From the NCBI GenBank assembly GCA_041394885.1, contig JAWKHI010000001.1, positions 434,001 to 498,000 of the forward strand: a stretch of DNA of 64,000 bases, read 5' to 3'. Shown one piece after another: positions 1-8,781 of this stretch (the first letter of the stretch is position 1; each line of letters starts with the position of its first letter). Source of the DNA: DSOI01 sp041394885 (GTDB lineage Bacteria > Acidobacteriota > Terriglobia > Bryobacterales > Bryobacteraceae). Position numbers and translations under genes: made by a program. Under the pieces are notes generated by a model. The model saw nothing but the letters and a program-made list of their open reading frames with translations. It did no database searches and was not told the origin of the DNA.

Positions 1-237
1 CGTGAGCCCGGCCAACCCGAGCGACGCGCCCATCAGCTCGAGCAGCCGGCGGCGGCTCACCGGATTGGTCCACTCCGACGTTCCTTGCGTGAACTCGTTG
101 TCGAGAAACGAGCGGAACTCCTCGGTTTCGGCCACCTGTTCGAGGCTCCGCCAGAATTCCGGTCCTTTTGCGTCGGCCAGACGCGCCCGGATCGCTTCAA
201 GATCCAGTGGCGTGGGGGTGTTCGGTTGGCTGCTCAT
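1..237 (-). CDS. actB: ActB of alternative complex III, N-terminal fragment
   Basis: The 79 residues visible are the N-terminus of the iron-sulfur, molybdopterin-oxidoreductase-like subunit ActB of alternative complex III, which takes electrons from menaquinol in the membrane. The fragment has the family's leader: a FWRSLEQ segment, EEFRSFLDNEF, then SEWTNPVSRRRLLELMGAS, a twin-arginine motif. Export through Tat is typical of ActB even though its molybdenum cofactor is missing. It starts 8 bases after the stop of the pentaheme cytochrome, the normal actA-actB order. The gene runs off the left edge, so its iron-sulfur domain cannot be seen. Confidence 0.85.
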   Translation of the reverse strand, partial: MSSQPNTPTPLDLEAIRARLADAKGPEFWRSLEQVAETEEFRSFLDNEFTQGTSEWTNPVSRRRLLELMGASLGLAGLT

Positions 238-245
238 GGATAAGG

Positions 246-896
246 TTAGCGATGGCAGACGGAACAATCGGTCAGCTTGCGGACCTTATACTCGGCCACG
301 AGTCTGGCTCCGATCACGCTTTGCGGTTCCGACGGCGTGTACTCCATGTTGAAAACTTGATCCTTCGGCCGGATGTATTTCTCCGGCGCGCGGTGGCAAT
401 CGAGGCACCACTCCATGAACAGCGTGTTCTGCTGATGCACGAGCGGCATTTGATCCACGCGGCCATGGCACACCGCGCAGGACATGCCCTTCGCCACGTG
501 GATACTGTGATTGAAAAATACGAATCCCGGCAGGTCATGCACCCGCGTCCACTCGAGGGACTTGCCGGAGCGGAAGCTCTCCCGCACCGGCTCGAGGATC
601 GGCGCGTCCGCCCATATCTGCGAGTGGCAGCTCATGCATGTCTCGGTGGGCGGTATTCCCGCGAACGCCGACGTCTCCACCGACGTATGACAATATCGGC
701 AGTCGAGTCCAATGCCGGCCACATGGTGCTTGTGCGTAAACATCACCGGCTGTTCCACAGTCACTTCCGCGTTCGACACATACGGAGACCGGGCGAAGGC
801 GAACAGAGCCGCTCCGAGTCCGGCCACCACGGCCAAGCCGGCCGCGATACTGCCCTTGGCAAACGCGTTTGTGCTGGGACGAAAGATCTGAGCCAT
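246..896 (-). CDS. actA: ActA, pentaheme cytochrome c subunit of alternative complex III
   Basis: This 216-residue protein has one N-terminal membrane anchor (about residues 13-36, rich in Ala, Gly and Val) and five CxxCH haem motifs: CRYCH near 66, CMSCH near 87, CAVCH near 140, CLDCH near 164 and CSVCH at the C-terminus. This is the ActA pattern, the periplasmic cytochrome that passes electrons from quinol oxidation to a soluble carrier or terminal oxidase. Extra histidines (HKHH, HSIH) could be distal haem ligands. A GGGAGGGAAG ribosome site lies directly before the ATG. It heads an operon continuing into actB. A general tetrahaem c3-like cytochrome is the alternative, but the actB neighbour settles it. 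Confidence 0.9.
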   Translation of the reverse strand: MAQIFRPSTNAFAKGSIAAGLAVVAGLGAALFAFARSPYVSNAEVTVEQPVMFTHKHHVAGIGLDCRYCHTSVETSAFAGIPPTETCMSCHSQIWADAPILEPVRESFRSGKSLEWTRVHDLPGFVFFNHSIHVAKGMSCAVCHGRVDQMPLVHQQNTLFMEWCLDCHRAPEKYIRPKDQVFNMEYTPSEPQSVIGARLVAEYKVRKLTDCSVCHR

Positions 897-920
897 CTTC
901 CCTCCCTAGGGTTGAAACGT

Positions 921-937
921 ACAGGCCTCTAGCCTGT
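921..937. promoter_or_regulatory. Inverted repeat upstream of actA
   Basis: ACAGGC and GCCTGT are separated by CTCTA, a perfect 6-base dyad about 25 bases before the actA start. It may be an operator or a small hairpin in the leader. No regulator for it is visible. Confidence 0.3.
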
Positions 938-1215
938 CGTTGATTGGATGCAAACCTGAAAGCAAGAAATGTAACAAGGGGCTATTATCACACATCACTT
1001 CCGGTGTAGTCTACGGAATCCTACCTTCCTCTCACTGAATCTGGCGTCGATTCCGCGATCCCGCACATCTCTCAGGGCTTCGTAGCGTGGCGCAAGCGAG
1101 GGCCCTTCGATCGGCGATCGTTCGGGGCGCGCCGGGAAAACATACTTGACCAAATGGTGAGCATTAGGATTTCCGCGAGATTGGCCGCCGGCGCGGGGAT
1201 CGGATGTGTGGAATT

Positions 1216-1251
1216 GCAAAACGCCTGCGGACCTCCGGACCCGCAGGCGTT
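1216..1251 (-). terminator. Rho-independent terminator after the TPR gene
   Basis: AACGCCTGCGG (1220-1230) pairs perfectly with CCGCAGGCGTT (1241-1251) around a 10-base loop. Read on the minus strand the stem ends in TTTT, about 120 bases after the stop of the TPR gene. The T-run is short, so this is a moderate call. Confidence 0.55.
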
Positions 1252-1370
1252 ATATGGGTGAGGCCGAAGCCTCATGGTTCTTCTACTTTGCGGCCGATCG
1301 CCTCGAAGCGCAACGCCCGCAAAGGCAGGAATAGAAAACCCCAAACAGGGGTATTCGCGGACGGGACGTT

Positions 1371-3107
1371 CTATTGCCTTAATCCAACCCGCCGCAACAT
1401 CGTCTCGAATCGGGCTTCGTTCCGCAGAGAATCATACGCCGGATGCACCCCGATGTGGGTCACCGACGTTTCCCGCTGCTCGCATGCCTTTTCGAGCCAC
1501 CCCAGCGCTTCGTCGCGCCGCCCCAATCCGGCGTTAGCCAATCCAAACACCACACCGGAAACGTGCCTGTGCCGCGCCAGGCCGCTCAGTTGCGCAAGCA
1601 GGCGTTCGGCTTCGCTGCGATCCCCCTTCATCCCGCGTATCTGGCACAGCGCGCCCAGGATACTCGGCAGATCGCCGGCCAACGCGCGCCCCCTCTCCAG
1701 ATGCCCGATCGCTTCCTCGTACCTGCCCTGCGCGGCCAGCACGCGTCCCAAACCGGTGTGGGACTTGTAGTAGTCGGGACACTTCTCGAGCAGCACCGCA
1801 AACGCCCTTTCTGCCTCGTCATAACGGCGCGCCAGCATGTGGATGTACCCCGCCGTCTCCCCGATCGACGGTTCGAGCGGGCTCAACTGCACCGCGATTT
1901 CCATCTCTCGCAGCGCCTCCTCATGACGCCCGCGCAGCGCCAACAGGTCGCAGCCGTACCAGTGGTGCGCCGTTACGTAGCCAGGATTCAGACGGATCGC
2001 CCGCCGGTAGTGCTCTTCGCCGAGGTCCCAGTTCCAGCCATGCATCGACACCACGAACCCGAGCGACACATGCGCTTCCGCCAGGCTCTCATCCAGTTCG
2101 AGCGCGCGCATTGCCGCTTCGCGCGCTAACGGAATCACCTTCACCGACGGCTCGAATCCAAAATCGCACAAAAGACTATACGCGTCGGCCAGACCCGCGT
2201 AAGCCAGCCCGGATCGCGGATCCGCCTGCGCCGCCCGCTGATAGAACACGATGCTCTGCCGCAGACCCTCCTCGGTGCGGCGGTTCCACGCCACCCTCCC
2301 TCGCAGGTACAGCGAGTAGGTTTCCACACTCTCCACGCGCGAAGGCGGCGCCAGCCGGACCTCCAGGATCGTCGCGATCGATCGCGCCAGTTCCTCCTGC
2401 ACCGCGAACAGATCCGCCAGTTCGCGTTCGTACGCCCCGGTCCACAGGTATACGCCGGACTTCGAATCGACCAGGCCAGCCGTGATCCGGACTCTCTTCC
2501 CCGCCCGCCTCACCGAGCCTTCCACCACCGCGTCCACCTGCAGCCGCTCGGCCTGCAGCCGCTCGGCCGCTTCGCGCGGCCCAGGCGCTCCCTGTTCCCG
2601 CAGACGCGCCGCCGTGCTCCAGGCCATCACGCGAAGGTCGGGCACCCGCGTCAATGCATGAATGAGTTCCTGCGCCAAGCCATCGCCAAAGAAGGCATGC
2701 TCGGGGTCCGGACTCAGATTGGCGAAAGGAAGAATCGCAATCGTGCGCGCGGCCGGAGCCGCCGTTGCCCGCGCTCCCTCTTCCCTGATCTCGAACGTGG
2801 GCGCGTATCCTCCGCGCGGATAGTGGATCCGTACCGGATCCCCGGACCCCGCCCCCGCGTAGTAGCTTTCCAGTTTCGCCCGCAGCCGCCGCGCTTCCAC
2901 ACGCACGATCGGGTCGATGCGCGGATCGTAGTCAACCGGACGGTCGAATACCGACGCCCCCACCAGCGTCTCTTTCAACTCCGCGCCGCGCCCCGCCAGC
3001 GCTTCGCCGACCGTGAACTCCAAAAAACGGATCATTCGCCGGCTGCCCGCGAACAGCTCGTTCGCCACAATCCGGCTCAATTGCTCCTGGACTTGACCGG
3101 GGTCCAT
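1371..3107 (-). CDS. TPR protein with regulator-like N-terminus and FlgO-like domain
   Basis: A 578-residue soluble protein in three parts. Residues 1-105 are the module found at the head of many acidobacterial TPR proteins (VFDRPVDYDPRIDPIVRVEA, then PRGGYAPTFEI), probably a small regulatory fold. Residues 120-240 resemble the TolB/FlgO-like domain of adenylate-cyclase-type proteins (IAILPFANLSPDPEHAFFGD). Residues 250-570 are tandem tetratricopeptide repeats. There is no clear helix-turn-helix, membrane segment or catalytic motif, so the role is probably protein-protein contact in signalling. An imperfect in-frame doubling, AERLQAERLQ, lies near residue 180. The ATG follows a TACACT box by 7 bases, suggesting its own promoter. 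Exact function unknown. Confidence 0.7.
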   Translation of the reverse strand: MDPGQVQEQLSRIVANELFAGSRRMIRFLEFTVGEALAGRGAELKETLVGASVFDRPVDYDPRIDPIVRVEARRLRAKLESYYAGAGSGDPVRIHYPRGGYAPTFEIREEGARATAAPAARTIAILPFANLSPDPEHAFFGDGLAQELIHALTRVPDLRVMAWSTAARLREQGAPGPREAAERLQAERLQVDAVVEGSVRRAGKRVRITAGLVDSKSGVYLWTGAYERELADLFAVQEELARSIATILEVRLAPPSRVESVETYSLYLRGRVAWNRRTEEGLRQSIVFYQRAAQADPRSGLAYAGLADAYSLLCDFGFEPSVKVIPLAREAAMRALELDESLAEAHVSLGFVVSMHGWNWDLGEEHYRRAIRLNPGYVTAHHWYGCDLLALRGRHEEALREMEIAVQLSPLEPSIGETAGYIHMLARRYDEAERAFAVLLEKCPDYYKSHTGLGRVLAAQGRYEEAIGHLERGRALAGDLPSILGALCQIRGMKGDRSEAERLLAQLSGLARHRHVSGVVFGLANAGLGRRDEALGWLEKACEQRETSVTHIGVHPAYDSLRNEARFETMLRRVGLRQ

Positions 3108-3114
3108 CCAACCA

Positions 3115-3144
3115 AGTGTAGCGAAGATTAGGCGAAGGCGTCTA
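3115..3144 (-). promoter_or_regulatory. Probable promoter of the TPR gene, leaderless
   Basis: On the minus strand TACACT (3120-3115) sits 7 bases before the ATG at 3107, with TAGACG (4 of 6 to TTGACA) 18 bases upstream. No Shine-Dalgarno sequence is present. The -35 half lies inside the 3-prime end of korB. Confidence 0.4.
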
Positions 3145-4197
3145 CCGGAACTGCGCCTGAAACGCCTCGAGCACCGCCGGCCCCGGACACAACTTCTCGA
3201 ATTCCACCTGATTCAAGGGCGTCTCGGTGGTGTTTGCCACTTCGTGCATGTTCGGCGCCGATTCATCGATGTAGAGCAGCCCGGTGGGCACCTCGCCCCG
3301 ATGCTGATGCACTTCCAGGTAGTCGTACACCTTGCCCCGGTCGGTGGGATCGTAGCCTTCCGACACGGCCGTGAAGCGCACCACCGATCCATCGTGCATG
3401 GTTACCGACGTTACGCCCTGGCGATCGATCCCGGCCACGATCTCCTGTGCATGCGGGACATAGTCGGCCTGCGCGATGTCCACTTTGTGCTGCCGCGTAT
3501 GCAGATAGCTCTTGGTGGACCCGGCGTGATCGTTGAAGGTCACGCACGGCGAAATCACGTCGATCAGCGCGAAGCCGCGGTGCGACAACGCTGCTTTCAG
3601 GATCGGCACGAGTTGATCCTTGTCACCCGAGAAGCTCCGCGCGATGAAGGTGGCGCCGATCGACAACCCGAGCATCACCGGATCGATCGGCGACATCCGG
3701 TTCGCTTCGCCCTTCTTGCTCTTGGATCCCACATCGGCCGACGCTGAGAACTGGCCCTTCGTCAATCCATAAACGCCGTTGTTCTCGATCAGGTAAACCA
3801 TCTTGACGTTGCGCCGCACCGCGTGGCACAACTGCCCGAGCCCGATCGACAACGAATCGCCGTCGCCGGAAACGCCGATGTAGGTCAGCTCCCGGTTGGC
3901 CGCGTTGGCGCCGGAGGCGATCGCCGCCATGCGCCCGTGCGCCGAGTTGAACCCATGCGCGCCGTTGACGAAATAGGTGGGCGTTTTCGAGGAACACCCG
4001 ATCCCGCTCAACTTGGCCAGCATGTGCGGCTCGATCGACAGATCCCACACGGCGCGTACGATGGCCGCGGTGATCGAGTCATGCCCGCATCCGGCGCACA
4101 ACGTCGACATGGTTCCCTCGTAGTCGCGGATGGTTAACCCTAACGCATTCCGCTGCAGGCTGGGATGCGTGGCGATTGGTTTTGCAATAGACGGCAC
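3142..4197 (-). CDS. korB: 2-oxoacid:ferredoxin oxidoreductase beta subunit
   Basis: A 351-residue thiamine-diphosphate-binding subunit that, with KorA, oxidatively decarboxylates a 2-oxoacid (2-oxoglutarate is the best guess) to acyl-CoA and reduces ferredoxin. Family signatures: LCAGCGHDSI near residue 35, GIGCSSK, the TPP/Mg motif GVSGDGDSLSIGLGQ and IENNGVYGLTKGQ. The length fits KorB. It begins at GTG, 3 bases after korA stops, so the two are translationally close. The subunit set (fused alpha-gamma, beta, no separate delta ferredoxin) is the two-subunit Kor type, and a neighbouring gene supplies the ferredoxin domain. Substrate choice between 2-oxoglutarate and other oxoacids cannot be fixed from sequence alone. 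Confidence 0.9.
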   Translation of the reverse strand: MPSIAKPIATHPSLQRNALGLTIRDYEGTMSTLCAGCGHDSITAAIVRAVWDLSIEPHMLAKLSGIGCSSKTPTYFVNGAHGFNSAHGRMAAIASGANAANRELTYIGVSGDGDSLSIGLGQLCHAVRRNVKMVYLIENNGVYGLTKGQFSASADVGSKSKKGEANRMSPIDPVMLGLSIGATFIARSFSGDKDQLVPILKAALSHRGFALIDVISPCVTFNDHAGSTKSYLHTRQHKVDIAQADYVPHAQEIVAGIDRQGVTSVTMHDGSVVRFTAVSEGYDPTDRGKVYDYLEVHQHRGEVPTGLLYIDESAPNMHEVANTTETPLNQVEFEKLCPGPAVLEAFQAQFR

Positions 4198-4200
4198 GGC

Positions 4201-6024
4201 CTAAACTTTCTCCTCGGCTCTCACTTCGATCCGGCTCAGCACGCCCTCCACCACGGTCTGCGAACTGAGCGGGAATCCCCCATACACACACAGCGAACGA
4301 AGCCTGTCTTTCGTGATGCCCGTTTCGAGCAGCAGCAGGGACTTCAATTGCGCATCCCGGTTCTGCTCCACAATGATGCTGAACGGATGCTCGCGCAAAA
4401 ATTCTTCCACGGACTCCGGAAATGGAAACGCGCGGATCCGCATGTAGTCCGCCGCCACACCCTGCCGCTCCAACTCGTCCAGCGCTTCGCGCACGGCGCG
4501 GTCGCACCCGCCGATGGTCACCACTCCGAAAGTCGCCCCGTCGCGTTTCTCGATCACCGGCTCGGGCACGAACGCCGCCGACGCCGAGTGCTTGCGCAGC
4601 AGGCGGTCCACCACTTCCTGATACTCATCGGGAACCTCGGTGTAGCCGCCGAACTTGTTGTGTCCGGATCCGCGGATGAAGAACGATCCCTTCGGGTGCA
4701 CGCCCGGAAGCGTTCGCGCCGCCACATGATTTTCGTCCTCGTTGTTGTAGCGCTGGAATTTCGGCAGCGCCGCGATCTGCTCGGCCGACAGCACCCGGCC
4801 CCGGTTCGGCTTGTAGCTTTCGTCCCACTCCAGCCGGTCCACCACCCAGTCGTTCATCCCGATATCCAGATCGGTGAGGATCATCACCGGCGTCTGGAAG
4901 TACTCGGCCAGATCGAACGCTTTCACCGCGAAGTGGAAACACTCGTGCGGATCCGACGGGATCAACAGAATATGTTTGGTGTCGCCATGCGACGCATACG
5001 CGCATTCGAGCAGGTCTCCCTGCTGCGTCCGTGTCGGCATTCCCGTCGACGGACCCACCCTTTGCACGTCCACCACCACCGCCGGGATCTCGGCGTAGTA
5101 GGCCAGCCCCAGCAGTTCGTTCATCAGCGAAATTCCAGGACCCGCCGTCGAGGTGAACGATCGCGCCCCATTCCACGATGCCCCGATCACCATTCCGATC
5201 GCCGCCAATTCGTCCTCGGCCTGCATGATCAGGTAGTTGTTCTTGCCGGTTTCGGGATCTTTGCGGTACTTGGCGCACAACGCCGTGAAGGCGTCCATCA
5301 CCGAAGTCGCCGGTGTGATCGGATACCACGCCGCCACCGTCGCGCCCGCGTACAGGCAACCCATCGCGGTGGCCGTGTTCCCGTCGATGAGGATCTTCCC
5401 ATCGTTGCCGTTCATCTTCTCCAGACGGAACGGCAGCGGGCATTCCAGATTCTCTTTGGCGTAGTCGAAACCCAGGCGAACCGCTTTGAAGTTGGAATCG
5501 AGCAGAGCCTGCTTCTTTCCATAGGTTTCCGTGAGCAGTTGGGCCACGACGTCCATGTCCATGTCGAGCAGGGCGCACAAAGCCCCCGCGTAGGCGATGT
5601 TTTTCAGCAGCACCCGCCCCCGCGGATCGGTGAACGCCTCGTTGCACATCCGCGCCAGCGGCACGCCCAGAAACGTCACGTCGTCCCGCCGCAAATCCGG
5701 GTCCAGCGGCCACGTCGAGTCATACAGCACGTAGCCCCCGGAGCGGACCTCGGCCACGTCCTGCCGGTAGGTCTGGTTGTTCATCGCCACCATCAGGTCA
5801 TAGTCGAGAGCGCGCGCGGTGTGGCCGGTGTGGTTCACACGGATCTCGTACCAGGTAGGCAGCCCCTGGATGTTCGATGGAAACAGGTTCTTCCCCGATG
5901 CGGGAATCCCCATGCGAAAAATCGCCTGGCGGATCAGCCCATTGGCGCTGGCGGACCCGGTTCCATTCACATTCGCCAGCTTGACGGCGAAATCATTTAC
6001 ACGTTGACGGAGGATTTGATGCAA
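4201..6024 (-). CDS. korA: 2-oxoacid:ferredoxin oxidoreductase, fused gamma-alpha subunit
   Basis: About 607 residues: an N-terminal gamma domain (GTGSASANGLIRQAIFRMGI, then SGKNLFPSNIQGLPTWYEIR), then the pyrimidine-binding alpha domain (YPITPATSVMDAF, QAEDELAAIGMVIGASWNGA, FTSTAGPGISLM) and the C-terminal transketolase-like domain. Partner of KorB. The start is awkward: family members begin near MNDF, but the codon there is GTA, which cannot start. The best candidate is TTG at 6024, with GGGAG six bases before it. This makes korA overlap the 3-prime end of the upstream oxidoreductase by 28 bases. A frame-shifted ATG at 5996 is not usable. The body of the call is certain, the first residues are not. 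Confidence 0.88.
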   Translation of the reverse strand: MHQILRQRVNDFAVKLANVNGTGSASANGLIRQAIFRMGIPASGKNLFPSNIQGLPTWYEIRVNHTGHTARALDYDLMVAMNNQTYRQDVAEVRSGGYVLYDSTWPLDPDLRRDDVTFLGVPLARMCNEAFTDPRGRVLLKNIAYAGALCALLDMDMDVVAQLLTETYGKKQALLDSNFKAVRLGFDYAKENLECPLPFRLEKMNGNDGKILIDGNTATAMGCLYAGATVAAWYPITPATSVMDAFTALCAKYRKDPETGKNNYLIMQAEDELAAIGMVIGASWNGARSFTSTAGPGISLMNELLGLAYYAEIPAVVVDVQRVGPSTGMPTRTQQGDLLECAYASHGDTKHILLIPSDPHECFHFAVKAFDLAEYFQTPVMILTDLDIGMNDWVVDRLEWDESYKPNRGRVLSAEQIAALPKFQRYNNEDENHVAARTLPGVHPKGSFFIRGSGHNKFGGYTEVPDEYQEVVDRLLRKHSASAAFVPEPVIEKRDGATFGVVTIGGCDRAVREALDELERQGVAADYMRIRAFPFPESVEEFLREHPFSIIVEQNRDAQLKSLLLLETGITKDRLRSLCVYGGFPLSSQTVVEGVLSRIEVRAEEKV

Positions 6025-7787
6025 GCGATGCTCCCGGCATGGGGAATGAGTAGTTCGAATTTCTGCATGTCCCACGCCGCCGTGGGACACCGCTCCGCGC
6101 ACAATCCGCAATGCACGCACACATCTTCGTCTTTGGCCATGATGCGCGCCGTTTGCGGAAGGTCCGCCGAAACGTAAATATCCTGCGTTAGATTCACGGC
6201 CGGCGCCGACAGCCTTCCCCGAAGGTCATCCTCGCTTCCATTCCGCGTGATCGTCAAGCACTGCACAGGACAGATATCGATACAGGCGTCGCACTCGATG
6301 CAGCGCTTCGCCGTAAACACCGTCTGCACGTCGCAGTTCAAACAGCGCTGCGCCTCGCGCGCGGTCTGATCCGGATCGAAGCCCAACTCCACCTCGATGC
6401 TCATCTGCTTGAACCGCTCGGCCAGATCCACGTGCTTCATCTTCTGGCGCGCCGACGGATTGTAATCGTTGTGATAGGCCCATTCGCTGATGCCCATCTT
6501 CGTAGAAATCAGGTTCAGATGCTGCGGGGGACGCTCATGCAAGCTCTGATCCCAGCAATACTGATCAATCGAGATCGCCGCCTGATGGCCATGCTCCACG
6601 GCCCAGATGATGTTCTTCGGGCCCCACGCCGCGTCGCCGCCGAAAAATACTCCTGGCAGCGTGCACGCGTGCGTTTTCTCGTCCACCACCGGCATGTCCC
6701 ACTTCCCGAACTCGATCCCGCAATCGCGCTCGATCCAAGGAAACGCGTTGTCCTGCCCAATCGCCAGGATTACATCGTCGCAGGGAATCGTCACCGTGTC
6801 GATCGTGGTCGACTTCCTCGCCTCCGCGTCCCACTCCAGCCGCTCGAACTCCATCCCCACCAGCCGCCCGTTCTCTATCACGAACCGCTTCGGCGCGTGG
6901 TTGATCACAATCTCAACGCCCTCTTCCTCAGCGTCCTCCAACTCCCAGGGAGACGCTTTGAAATAGGCCCGCGGACGCCGCGCCATCACCTTGATGTCGG
7001 TCCCGCCCAGCCGCCGTGACGAACGGCAACAATCCATGGCCGTATTGCCCACGCCGATGATCAGCACCCGCTCGCCGATGTTGTCCACGTGCCCGAACGC
7101 GATCGATTCCAGCCAGTCGATCCCGATGTGAATATTGGCCGCGGCTTCCTGGCGGCCCGGAATGTCGAGATCCTTGCCGCGCGGCGCCCCGGTTCCCACG
7201 AAGATCGCGTCCCACCCCGCCGACAGCACTGCCTTCATGCTCGTCACCGGGGTGCCGTACCGGATGTCGACCCCCATCCCGAGGATGTTGCCCACTTCTT
7301 CGTCGAGAATCGACTCCGGCAGCCGGAACGACGGAATGTTGGTTCGCATCAATCCGCCCGGCTTGTCCCACTTCTCGAAAATCGTCACTTCGTAACCCAG
7401 CGGCATCAGATCATTGGCCACCGTCAGAGACGCCGGGCCCGCTCCGATGCAGACCACGCGCTTCCCGTTCTTTTGCACGGGGATGTCCGGCAGACGGTGC
7501 TGATACTCGCCGCGCAGGTCCGCGGCAACGCGTTTCAGGCGGCAGATCGCTACCGGCTTGCCGTCCACGCGTCCGCGGCGGCACGCCGGTTCGCACGGCC
7601 GATCGCACGTCCGCCCCAGAATCCCCGGAAATACGTTCGATTCCCGGTTCAACATGTAGGCGTCGGTATAGCGGCCCTGAGCAATCAGCCGGATGTACTC
7701 CGGAACATTGGTGTGCGCCGGACAGCCCCATTGGCAGTCGACGACTTTGTGGAAATAGTCGGGGTTCCCGATATCGGTGGCGTTCAT
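5997..7787 (-). CDS. GltD-like FAD/NADPH oxidoreductase with C-terminal ferredoxin domain
   Basis: A 596-residue protein resembling the small subunit of glutamate synthase. The N-terminus has the Fe-S cysteine pattern (WGCPAHTNV, then RTCDRPCEPACRRGRVDG), followed by an FAD Rossmann motif (GAGPASLTVANDL) and an NAD(P) motif (GVGNTAMDCCRSSRR). A fused C-terminal 2[4Fe-4S] ferredoxin domain carries CIECDACIDICP and CVHCGLCAERCP. It is the first gene of the unit ahead of korA and korB. I infer that it moves electrons between the oxoacid oxidoreductase and NADPH in the cytoplasm. No glutamate synthase large subunit is nearby, which argues against a GltB partner. A TAGAAT box lies 15 bases before the ATG. 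Confidence 0.85.
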   Translation of the reverse strand: MNATDIGNPDYFHKVVDCQWGCPAHTNVPEYIRLIAQGRYTDAYMLNRESNVFPGILGRTCDRPCEPACRRGRVDGKPVAICRLKRVAADLRGEYQHRLPDIPVQKNGKRVVCIGAGPASLTVANDLMPLGYEVTIFEKWDKPGGLMRTNIPSFRLPESILDEEVGNILGMGVDIRYGTPVTSMKAVLSAGWDAIFVGTGAPRGKDLDIPGRQEAAANIHIGIDWLESIAFGHVDNIGERVLIIGVGNTAMDCCRSSRRLGGTDIKVMARRPRAYFKASPWELEDAEEEGVEIVINHAPKRFVIENGRLVGMEFERLEWDAEARKSTTIDTVTIPCDDVILAIGQDNAFPWIERDCGIEFGKWDMPVVDEKTHACTLPGVFFGGDAAWGPKNIIWAVEHGHQAAISIDQYCWDQSLHERPPQHLNLISTKMGISEWAYHNDYNPSARQKMKHVDLAERFKQMSIEVELGFDPDQTAREAQRCLNCDVQTVFTAKRCIECDACIDICPVQCLTITRNGSEDDLRGRLSAPAVNLTQDIYVSADLPQTARIMAKDEDVCVHCGLCAERCPTAAWDMQKFELLIPHAGSIACIKSSVNV

Positions 7788-7842
7788 GGGCGAACGCTCA
7801 CCATTCTACATCTGTTCACGCCTCCGCCGCCCGATCCTTGGT

Positions 7843-7872
7843 TTGACATCGCTGTAACGCGCGCCTTACCAT
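7843..7872 (+). promoter_or_regulatory. Sigma-70-type promoter, leaderless start at 7879
   Basis: TTGACA (7843-7848), an 18-base spacer, then TACCAT (7867-7872). The -10 ends 6 bases before the ATG at 7879 and there is no ribosome site, so the transcript probably begins at the start codon. The spacing matches the arsR promoter at 38097. Confidence 0.55.
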
Positions 7873-7878
7873 CCGGTC

Positions 7879-8763
7879 ATGTTTCGCCGCACTCTCCTCG
7901 CCGGCCTCCCCGCGGCCGCGGTCGTCCGCGCCGCGCGATTCTCCAAACCCCTCGGACTGAGCCTCTATACCGTCCGCGGCCCCCTCGCCAAGGACCCCGC
8001 CAAAACCTATCGCGACATAGCCGCCGCCGGCATCGTCGAACTCGAAGTGCGCCCCGACAATCTGCACCATCACGCATCCATGATCGCCGACGCCGGCCTG
8101 CGCCCTGTCCATATGTTCATTGACTCCTCCGTCATCACCGGCGGCTGGGACGAGTGGCGCACATTCATGAGCGCCAACGCCGCCCGCCTCAAAATGGCGC
8201 CGCCCGCAGACGCTCCCAAGCCTTCGCTCGCCGAGATGCTCGAGCTCGCCAGCAAGCACAAGGTCCGCCGCATCGGCCTCAGCTATCTCTTACCCGGAGA
8301 GCGAAAGGTAGCTGTCGAGCGCATCAACGCCGCCATCCCGCAGTGCGCCGCCGCCGGTATCGAACTCTACTACCACAACCACGCTTTTGAGTTTGGGGGC
8401 AAACCCGGAGAGCGGATGATCGACACACTCCTCGCCGAACTCGACCCTCGCGTCCGCTTGGAACTCGACGTATTCTGGGCCACCGTCGGCGGCGAAGATC
8501 CCGCCGCGCTCATCCGCCGCGCCAAAGGCCGCGTCGCCTCGCTCCACCTCAAAGACGCCGCTCCCGGCGTCAAGCCCGGCGCCACCGAATTCGCCGTGCC
8601 CCCATCCGCATTCAAGGAAGTGGGCGCGGGGACCATAGACTGGTTCACCGTTCTGAAGGCCGCCAACGAAGCTCGCGTCGACCATTATTTGATCGAGCAG
8701 GACCACACGCCCGGCGACCCCATCGACAGCATCCGGAAAAGCATCCACTTCCTGCGCTCCTGA
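7879..8763 (+). CDS. Exported sugar phosphate isomerase/epimerase-like TIM barrel
   Basis: A 294-residue member of the xylose-isomerase-like (AP endonuclease 2) TIM barrel superfamily. The leader is MFRRTLLAGLPAAAVVRA, a short twin-arginine-like signal, so it probably acts outside the cytoplasm. The barrel then begins with LGLSLYTVRGPL. Metal-ligand positions are plausible: E at GIELYYHNHAFEF, D in RLELDVFWA, H in VASLHLKD and E in DHYLIEQDH. Such proteins usually isomerise or epimerise sugars or polyols, but the family is broad and no substrate can be named. It is followed 53 bases later by the SelA-like gene on the same strand. Confidence 0.8.
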   Translation: MFRRTLLAGLPAAAVVRAARFSKPLGLSLYTVRGPLAKDPAKTYRDIAAAGIVELEVRPDNLHHHASMIADAGLRPVHMFIDSSVITGGWDEWRTFMSANAARLKMAPPADAPKPSLAEMLELASKHKVRRIGLSYLLPGERKVAVERINAAIPQCAAAGIELYYHNHAFEFGGKPGERMIDTLLAELDPRVRLELDVFWATVGGEDPAALIRRAKGRVASLHLKDAAPGVKPGATEFAVPPSAFKEVGAGTIDWFTVLKAANEARVDHYLIEQDHTPGDPIDSIRKSIHFLRS

Positions 8764-8781
8764 ACCGGTTTCCGCCAGCCC

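Larger units (their letters stand above)
897..1370. other. Intergenic region between actA and the TPR gene
   Basis: This is the only gap above 300 bases. I see no convincing gene: the reading frames here are short and unlike any family I know. It holds the actA leader with a small inverted repeat (921-937) and an 11-base-pair hairpin with a T-run on the minus strand (1220-1251). The remainder shows nothing I can name. Confidence 0.6.

Noticed and set aside
5973..5996. ATG at 5996 as the korA start
   Set aside because: It is one base out of frame with the korA body and leads to a short, unrelated frame.
4165..6177. A 670-codon open frame on the plus strand opposite korA
   Set aside because: Its translation is rich in Arg and His with no family match; it is the antisense of a conserved gene in GC-rich DNA.
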